This document shows, one piece after another, positions 57,312 to 64,000 of a stretch of DNA of 64,000 nucleotides. The notes beneath the pieces are model-generated. The model ran no database searches and had not been told where the DNA came from. It was given only the letters and a program-made list of their open reading frames with translations. Position numbers and translations under genes: made by a program. Source of the stretch: a virus; the IMG/VR virus record IMGVR_UViG_3300022562_000333, positions 1 to 64,000 of that record. The stretch is one strand, 5' to 3'. Position 1 is the first letter of the stretch. Each line of letters starts with the position of its first letter.

Positions 57312-57539
57312 TTAGATGTTGACTGACCCCCCTACCCCTAGTGTCCAGGTAAGGTGACACGTCACGCATTGATACAAGCGGTTGTGAGCGGCACCAGCGC
57401 CTTCGGGCGCCCCTCCCGTTGGGATCTCGGTGACCTGCATCGAAGGGCAGTCTTCGTTGCGGCACTTCATGTGGTGAACCTTCGGTTCTTTGGTCTCTGC
57501 CTTCAAACCGGGGGTTGTCCCTTTGGGATCGACGCTCAT
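57312..57539 (-). CDS. Small zinc-ribbon protein, 75 aa
   Basis: Two Cys pairs, KCRNEDCPSM and QCVTCHLTW (residues 26-62), form a zinc ribbon around a Gly-rich loop. ATG at 57539 has TAGGAGCGCT upstream. Stands between the metallopeptidase and a 133-residue gene. Function unknown. Confidence 0.6.
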   Translation of the reverse strand: MSVDPKGTTPGLKAETKEPKVHHMKCRNEDCPSMQVTEIPTGGAPEGAGAAHNRLYQCVTCHLTWTLGVGGSVNI

Positions 57540-57546
57540 AGCGCTC

Positions 57547-57948
57547 CTAGAGATTGGAGGTGGGGAACTCGGTTGGGAACAGGTTGTTCAACAACGTTTG
57601 GATTCGGTTGTACAGCTCTCGGTTCCAAACGTCCCCAACGGACGCGTTGTTGTGCGTGTTGGGGTGTAGAGGCACCGGCTTGGTTACAGGTACAAGCTCG
57701 GTAGCCAAGGTACCGTCTTTCAGGTAGGGGACGATCTTGGCCCAGTCTTCCGTGCGGACCAAGATGTTGACGTCCCCTCCGTTGTTGTGGATCCTGATGC
57801 AAGGAACCTCACCGACCATAAGCCCTTCGATGAGAGCTTGGTTCTTTGTGACGGCCAGAAGCGCGATAGTGAGCTTGGGGACCTCGTTGCGGGTCATCCG
57901 ATAGGGGTACTGTCCGTTGATCTGTAGGCGGCGTTTGCTCACACCCAA
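57547..57948 (-). CDS. Hypothetical protein, 133 aa
   Basis: Compact alpha/beta protein with LTIALLAVTKNQALIEGLMV near residues 25-45 and an amphipathic helix at the end (YNRIQTLLNNLFPTEF). The start is uncertain: TTG at 57948 or GTG at 57942. Located just after groEL. No recognised family. Confidence 0.55.
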   Translation of the reverse strand: MGVSKRRLQINGQYPYRMTRNEVPKLTIALLAVTKNQALIEGLMVGEVPCIRIHNNGGDVNILVRTEDWAKIVPYLKDGTLATELVPVTKPVPLHPNTHNNASVGDVWNRELYNRIQTLLNNLFPTEFPTSNL

Positions 57949-57967
57949 GACCCCGGATAACTAGATC

Positions 57968-60013
<2,046 letters not shown>

Positions 60014-60030
<17 letters not shown>

Positions 60031-60904
60031 CGCACAGATCCATCATGAGGTCGAACACGGTACCCGAGGCCGGGGCCGCCACCCCCGCCAGGCGAGCGAT
60101 TCTTCGGCGGGCGGTTTCAACATACGGTAGCGTCTGTTCCACCCCAACACCATCACCCCAACCCGCCTGGATGGCTCCGACAATCTCTGACCCAGAACCG
60201 GAAAACGGAACGAGCAGCCGCCCGCACCGCGACGCCGGCAAGATGACTTGAGCGAGGTCACGGCAAAGGATTACTGGTTTGGGGGTAGGGTGCGTAGATT
60301 CAGCTCGCTCCAGAGCCGAAGGCTTCGGGCAATGAATCACGTTGGCCGGGTGCTGATTGCCATCGGTTCGCAGATCCCCAACCCCCCACTTCTCCACGTT
60401 CCGTAGAACCGTGCTTTCCGCAAGGGGGCGGCGGGCGAGGACGACGGGTTCGTGGGTTGGGAGCAACTCGGTTCGGCGGTTTTTGGGGACTCCACCGTCA
60501 TGAACCCAAGGCAATGAGTCGCGAATCTCCCAACCCGCATCCTCAACCCCGGCCGCTAGACGATGTACCGTACGCGGAGAACCAAACGCGATAAGCCAAG
60601 CTCCAGGCTTTACTACCCGGAGAGCTTCTGTCGCCCATTGAGTGACCCAGCCTTGGAAGGCTAGGTTGGACTTGCGCCTAAAAGACTCCCGGTCTTGGGG
60701 GGTTCCCCCTCGACCGTAGCCCTTTATTTTGCCCTTGTTCCCGTAACCTTCTCCGCGAGATTGGTAAGCTCGCTGCCGCCCGAAGTCATCCCACCCTTCG
60801 GTCGAGAGGTTGTAGGGAGGGTCACAAAACACTCCATCAAAGGACTCTGACGGGAGGGTCGGGAGTACCGACTCTACGAGTCCGTGTTCGATGACCCAAG
60901 GCAT
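60014..60904 (-). CDS. Orphan DNA methyltransferase (amino-methyltransferase type), 296 aa
   Basis: Catalytic DPPYNLS sits near residues 28-34 (ESFDGVFCDPPYNLS), with HPTPKPV and then LLVPFSGSGSEIVGA near 235-250 as the SAM-binding FxGxG motif. This order, catalytic before SAM motif, fits the beta class of N4-cytosine or N6-adenine methyltransferases. The start at 60904 is supported by AAGGTAAGGTC; an upstream in-frame ATG at 60994 is possible but lacks a ribosome site. No restriction enzyme is adjacent, so it likely protects or modifies phage DNA. Confidence 0.85.
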
Positions 60905-60994
60905 GACCTTACCTTGAGGTACACCTGCTGTAGAGAGCGGGGGAGGTCTAGCGGAAGGAGGAGGTCCCGACCCCCAGCGAGTTTCCCCGCCCAT

Positions 60995-61009
60995 CGGTTT
61001 TCAAAACCG
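60995..61009. other. 15-bp perfect palindrome
   Basis: CGGTTTTCAAAACCG lies in the short gap upstream of the methyltransferase. Could be an operator or a small transcript hairpin; no other evidence. Confidence 0.3.
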
Positions 61010-61041
61010 CGCCAGCGCCCCGGCTGGTTCCCCTTCCAGAT

Positions 61042-61284
61042 TCAACACCACCCGTCGTGGCGACGGCCATCCACGACGTTGCCATCCTTGTCGTACTCGC
61101 GATGGTCGGACGGTTCCTTGTGTCTCATGCAGCGGACTCGAACAAGAACCAGCTCCGTGGTCTTCGCCTGATTCGCCTTGAGCTTGCGCTCGAAGAAGTG
61201 TCCGTCGTTCCAGCCGGCAGAGGGGGTCTCCGGTTGTACTACGGCTACCCCGCAGATCCCGCACACCCCCGGCCTTGCGCTCAT
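61042..61284 (-). CDS. Small zinc-binding protein, 80 aa
   Basis: CGICG near residues 8-12 and RCMRHKE near 50-56 supply Cys and His ligands for a zinc finger. A charged C-terminal part follows. Start at ATG 61284 overlaps the exonuclease stop as ATGA. Function unknown. Confidence 0.55.
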   Translation of the reverse strand: MSARPGVCGICGVAVVQPETPSAGWNDGHFFERKLKANQAKTTELVLVRVRCMRHKEPSDHREYDKDGNVVDGRRHDGWC

Positions 61285-61856
61285 CCCCAACTCTCCCCAC
61301 GACGAGCCCTCATGGCGTTCATGAAGAGCTTGCCCTGCTCGATCGCGTCATCCAGAGCCACATGGGTATGCTTGTTCTCCGGGAACCACTCTTTGGGCAT
61401 CTTGCCCTTGGTGGCCTCGCGGAACTCACACCCAAGGTACCCCGCGACGTAGCTCGTGAGGTCACGACCAGAGAAGCCGAACGGGCTCCTAATACCGTAC
61501 TTCACGAGGTACCAGTACAGGAACATGAAGTCGAAGGTCGCCGGGTATCCGATGAACACGGCCTTACCTGGAAGGTCGAGGCACCAACCTTGAAAGTCCC
61601 TCAGCGTAGGCTCTATCGGTCGCGGATCCTTCCGGCACACGACCCAAGCCTCGGGGTTCTTGTCCCAAAACTCGGTCTTGGTCACCGGGTCCATCGACGC
61701 TCCCGGTAGTTCCTCTAGGTTCGCCTGGAAGGTGCCGATGGGTTCGTCTTCACCCAACAAGAAGGCCGCCGCTCCAAAAGAGAGCATCGAGTGAGGGCCG
61801 GGGATGGGACCATCGGCTTCCACATCGACAGACAGGTAAATTTCGGGCTTTTGCAT
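61281..61856 (-). CDS. DEDD-family 3'-5' exonuclease (DnaQ-like), 191 aa
   Basis: Motif I is SVDVEADG (Asp11, Glu13), motif II lies in YPATFDFMFLYWYL (Asp near 108), and motif III is HVALDDAIEQ near 165-174, giving the DEDDh arrangement. The size suits a stand-alone proofreading or nucleic-acid-trimming enzyme. Its substrate is not evident. The upstream terminator at 61871-61909 separates it from the vWA gene, so it likely has its own transcript. Confidence 0.8.
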   Translation of the reverse strand: MQKPEIYLSVDVEADGPIPGPHSMLSFGAAAFLLGEDEPIGTFQANLEELPGASMDPVTKTEFWDKNPEAWVVCRKDPRPIEPTLRDFQGWCLDLPGKAVFIGYPATFDFMFLYWYLVKYGIRSPFGFSGRDLTSYVAGYLGCEFREATKGKMPKEWFPENKHTHVALDDAIEQGKLFMNAMRARRGESWG

Positions 61857-61870
61857 TGAGGATACCTACA

Positions 61871-61909
61871 CCAAAAGGAAACGGGGCCACCTAAGCAGCC
61901 CCGTTTTCA
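61871..61909. terminator. Terminator between vWA and exonuclease genes
   Basis: AAACGGGGC (61879-61887) pairs with GCCCCGTTT (61898-61906), a 9-bp stem with a 10-base loop. CCTTTTGG follows on the minus strand; the plus strand has a T-run too, so it may be bidirectional. Confidence 0.8.
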
Positions 61910-61925
61910 CTCAGAACGCTAATGA

Positions 61926-63536
61926 TTACCAGCGCTTGCTACGAGACTTCCCGAGCTTCTTCGGCTTGGGTTTATCAGCGGGCGCAGGGGAGGCTTGAAG
62001 CTCGCCCGTTCCGAGAGGAGCCGGCCCGGTGAGTGGCGCAGGACCCATGAGGATGCTGTTGGAGGTAACGGTACCGCCTCCCGTCCAAGACATCCCGGCA
62101 CCGAGGTCCGCAATGCCAGCCCCAACGACGACCCCCACACCCGCGAGGTCGTCGGGCGTAGCTGGGGTCGGAGCGGGGGCCGCTGGATCCGGCGCCACGA
62201 AGTTCTGGACCATGAGATCCTGCTGGGCGTTGGAGACCGAGTAACCATTCGAGCGGAGCACCGACTCGTCGGAAGCCGAGAGCCTGGAGGTACCAGCCCC
62301 TCGTGACATCGCTCGTCGGAGCCCACGGCGGTTACCCTCCGTATGCCGGTAGGACTCAGCATTGAGGTACATGGCGTTGACGTGCCCAGCTACGGCGGCC
62401 ACCCCCACGTGACCTCGATCGGCGATCCCCTTTTGGACGTCGTTGAAGAAGGCTGCCGCTGACACGAAGTCCCCGCGAGAGGCCGCCTGCTCGGCCGCAT
62501 CTTGAGCCCTCGTGAGCTGGGCTCGGGCCACGATCTCGTCAACCTCCTTGGTGGGGGTCTTCTGCTGGTCCCCATCCTTGACGAACTGGATCTTACCCTT
62601 GGCTTCACCCGTCTTGGCGACCAGCTTCCCGTCCGAGTCGATGACTTGGTACCGGAGCTTCACATCTACGGCGTTGACTTGGCGAGGTCCCGGTTGCTTC
62701 GTCTGAGCCATCTTCATGGCCAACACAAGGTTGATGGTCTCCTCGCTCAAGACGTGAGGCACCTTGACCTCCACCTCGCCCGTGACCTCTTCCTCGACGT
62801 CGGCATCCGAGAGGACTTCGACGATCTGGTGCCCGTTGTGCGGTGCGATCTCGACCACGATGTCCTGAGCGTACGTGCTCAAAAGGCCACCCAGCTCCTT
62901 CCCGAAGGCGGCGAGGGCGCTGTCAGGGTCCTCGACGAAGGCGTAGTTGCCCTTGCCCTTGGAGGCGAGGTTTTCAAGGAGGGTTTGCTTGGCGTCCCTT
63001 CCGTACCCGAAGGCCGACATGGACGCCCTTCCGCCTTGCTTCTCGATGAGCGTTTGGAGCCCGGCGTCGTCCGTGACGCCATGCGTCGGGGCTCCGTCCG
63101 TGAACATGATGACGCGGCAGATGGTCGACTCGGGGAGGTCCATCTCGTTCGCCACCTGGAAGCCGAGAAGCATACCCCCGGAGAAGTTGGTCGACCCTTC
63201 CGTGTGGTACTTGTGGACGATCGCCCGGAGAGCGTCCTTGTTCTCCGAGGTCATCGGGACGGGCTTGGCATCCACCCTGGCTTGCGAGGAGAAGCTGACG
63301 AGCCCGAGGTAGTCCTCTGCGGACAGGTGCTCGATGAGCTTCAGGATGCTCTGCTTCGCGTAGTCGAGCTTCGCCCCCTGCATCGACCCCGAGATGTCGA
63401 GGACAGGAACGACGCAGATCGGAGGGCGTTTCGCCTGCCAATCGCTCTTAGGGGCCGTGAGACTCACCACGAGGTGGAGGTCGGTATCCTGGTCGTGGCG
63501 GACGGATTCGTAGGTAAATTGAGCCTTCAGTTCCAT
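61926..63536 (-). CDS. von Willebrand factor A-domain protein, 536 aa
   Basis: Starts at ATG 63536 (MELKAQFTYES); a longer frame adds eleven residues. The MIDAS metal site reads DISGSMQ near residues 46-52, with TNFSGG near 115 and FTDGAP near 140 completing it. A helical region follows, then a Gly, Pro and Ala-rich tail ending with a basic KKLGKSRSKRW. No signal peptide or membrane segment. vWA proteins usually bind partner proteins, often AAA+ ATPases, in a metal-dependent way; none is adjacent here. Preceded by a structured leader. Confidence 0.75.
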   Translation of the reverse strand: MELKAQFTYESVRHDQDTDLHLVVSLTAPKSDWQAKRPPICVVPVLDISGSMQGAKLDYAKQSILKLIEHLSAEDYLGLVSFSSQARVDAKPVPMTSENKDALRAIVHKYHTEGSTNFSGGMLLGFQVANEMDLPESTICRVIMFTDGAPTHGVTDDAGLQTLIEKQGGRASMSAFGYGRDAKQTLLENLASKGKGNYAFVEDPDSALAAFGKELGGLLSTYAQDIVVEIAPHNGHQIVEVLSDADVEEEVTGEVEVKVPHVLSEETINLVLAMKMAQTKQPGPRQVNAVDVKLRYQVIDSDGKLVAKTGEAKGKIQFVKDGDQQKTPTKEVDEIVARAQLTRAQDAAEQAASRGDFVSAAAFFNDVQKGIADRGHVGVAAVAGHVNAMYLNAESYRHTEGNRRGLRRAMSRGAGTSRLSASDESVLRSNGYSVSNAQQDLMVQNFVAPDPAAPAPTPATPDDLAGVGVVVGAGIADLGAGMSWTGGGTVTSNSILMGPAPLTGPAPLGTGELQASPAPADKPKPKKLGKSRSKRW

Positions 63537-63567
63537 GGTTCTCACCAAAATCGTGAACGTGGACGCC

Positions 63568-63627
63568 AAGTCGCGGAGGTTGGACGACCTCCCAAAACCC
63601 GACAGATTTCCGTTACGTCCGCGACTT
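63568..63627 (-). other. Inverted-repeat leader upstream of vWA gene
   Basis: AAGTCGCGGA (63568-63577) and TCCGCGACTT (63618-63627) are a perfect 10-base inverted repeat. An inner GGAGG/CCTCC pair lies inside the loop. It could form a regulatory leader in the vWA transcript. Confidence 0.4.
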
Positions 63628-63691
63628 CGCCCAAACCAAATGGTGCGGCTCCGTCAAAGAGACCCAAGCCGAAGCGCGGTCCCGGATACAC

Positions 63692-63697
63692 ATCATA
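63692..63697 (-). promoter_or_regulatory. Candidate -10 element for the vWA transcript
   Basis: TATGAT on the minus strand follows the strong hairpin at 63712-63742 and lies about 155 bases ahead of the vWA start. No good -35 is seen, so this is weak. Confidence 0.22.
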
Positions 63698-63711
63698 CAC
63701 CAAATGACGAC

Positions 63712-63742
63712 GAGGCCCCCGCTCTTTTTGAGCGGGGGCCTC
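63712..63742. terminator. Strong hairpin between HNH and vWA genes
   Basis: GAGGCCCCCGCTC and GAGCGGGGGCCTC form a perfect 13-bp stem around TTTTT. No T-run follows, but stem strength and position after the HNH stop suggest a terminator. Confidence 0.65.
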
Positions 63743-63776
63743 ACCGGGGCCAGTAGGTCTCCCTTTCAGGAGTCGG

Positions 63777-64000
63777 TTACGCCGCCGTAGCCCCGACGAT
63801 GTAGAACCCATCGCCGTGGGGATGCGCTTTCGAGAGGTCCAGGTACGGACCCCACGCCTCCGGGATCTTCCCAGCGTCAATGAAGACCGGGTGAAGGGGG
63901 AGGGAATGCGGCTTGGCTGGCTTGCGGAGTAGCTTCATGCCCGCCTGCTCCGGCGTGCGTCCGCCCTTTCGGTCGTTGCACGGGTAGCAGGAGGTCACGA
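63777..64000 (-). CDS. HNH endonuclease (partial, 5' end outside window)
   Basis: Only the C-terminal 73 residues are present. VTSCYPCNDRKGGRTPEQAG shows the C-terminal half of an HNH motif (Cys pair, Asn and the KGGRTP tract), as in McrA-type HNH nucleases. The frame is open at the right edge, so the start lies upstream. Such genes near a packaging or replication block may be nickases or homing-type nucleases. Confidence 0.75.
   Translation of the reverse strand, partial: VTSCYPCNDRKGGRTPEQAGMKLLRKPAKPHSLPLHPVFIDAGKIPEAWGPYLDLSKAHPHGDGFYIVGATAA

Noticed and set aside
63542-63880. 112-residue minus-strand frame between HNH and vWA genes
   Set aside because: It runs through the HNH gene and the strong hairpin and has no ribosome site; treated as noncoding leader.

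Overview
The window is one long stretch of a large tailed-phage genome (Caudoviricetes). The evidence is a head and packaging module (large terminase, portal, prohead protease, scaffold-like protein, HK97-fold capsid protein) joined to a large phage-encoded replication and recombination set. There are no ribosomal, metabolic or host housekeeping loci and no integrase, so it reads as a lytic phage or assembled viral contig rather than a prophage. All 66 genes I can support lie on the minus strand, so transcription runs from position 64000 towards 1. Coding is very dense: many neighbours overlap by ATGA, GTGA, TTGA or TAATG, and no gap exceeds about 240 bases. The base composition is GC-rich and GTG/TTG starts are common. 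I cannot name the host. Both ends of the window cut genes, so the genome is larger than this; no DNA polymerase, replicative helicase or lysis gene is visible.

Layout in the direction of transcription. (1) 64000-56394: end of an HNH nuclease gene, a vWA-domain protein, a DEDD exonuclease, an orphan DNA methyltransferase, a GroEL chaperonin, a membrane zinc-metallopeptidase and several small zinc-ribbon proteins. (2) 56404-32607: replication and repair. This holds clamp-loader delta' and delta, a class II ribonucleotide reductase, NAD-dependent ligase with BRCT, a RecD2-like helicase, a coiled-coil protein and a putative ssDNA-binding protein with matching C-terminal tips, a RuvC-like resolvase, RecA, the N-terminal half of a Rad50/SbcC ATPase, an Mre11/SbcD nuclease, a Cas4/RecB-like Fe-S nuclease, a beta-clamp-like protein, the C-terminal half of the Rad50 ATPase, a short DnaG-type primase, a decayed metallopeptidase, DnaX, and a NusG-like domain fused to a 5'-3' exonuclease. 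(3) 32589-27218: a sigma-like regulator with two helix-turn-helix segments, then probable virion proteins, including one with BACON-like domains and one with three copies of a four-cysteine module. (4) 27160-10760: packaging and head genes, with an embedded topoisomerase IB. (5) 10682-1: a LAGLIDADG homing endonuclease, then an HU-like protein, a SWIM zinc-finger protein, a FmdB-like zinc ribbon and repeat-rich structural proteins running off the left edge.

How it fits together. The phage appears to bring its own bacterial-style clamp and three-gene clamp loader, dNTP supply, ligase, and a double-strand-break processing and strand-exchange system (Mre11 with a split Rad50, Fe-S nuclease, RecD2, RecA, RuvC). 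That would suit recombination-dependent replication feeding a headful or concatemer packaging machine. The sigma-like protein sits at the boundary of the replication and virion blocks and is a natural candidate for the late-gene switch. Strong hairpins mark unit boundaries near 63.7, 61.9, 31.9, 10.7, 8.1 and 1.95 kb.

The least ordinary items are the NusG-exonuclease fusion, the Rad50 ATPase split into two distant genes, the topoisomerase IB in the head operon, and a shared N-terminal RVAAR(F/Y) motif on topoisomerase IB and neighbouring proteins that could be a capsid-targeting tag.
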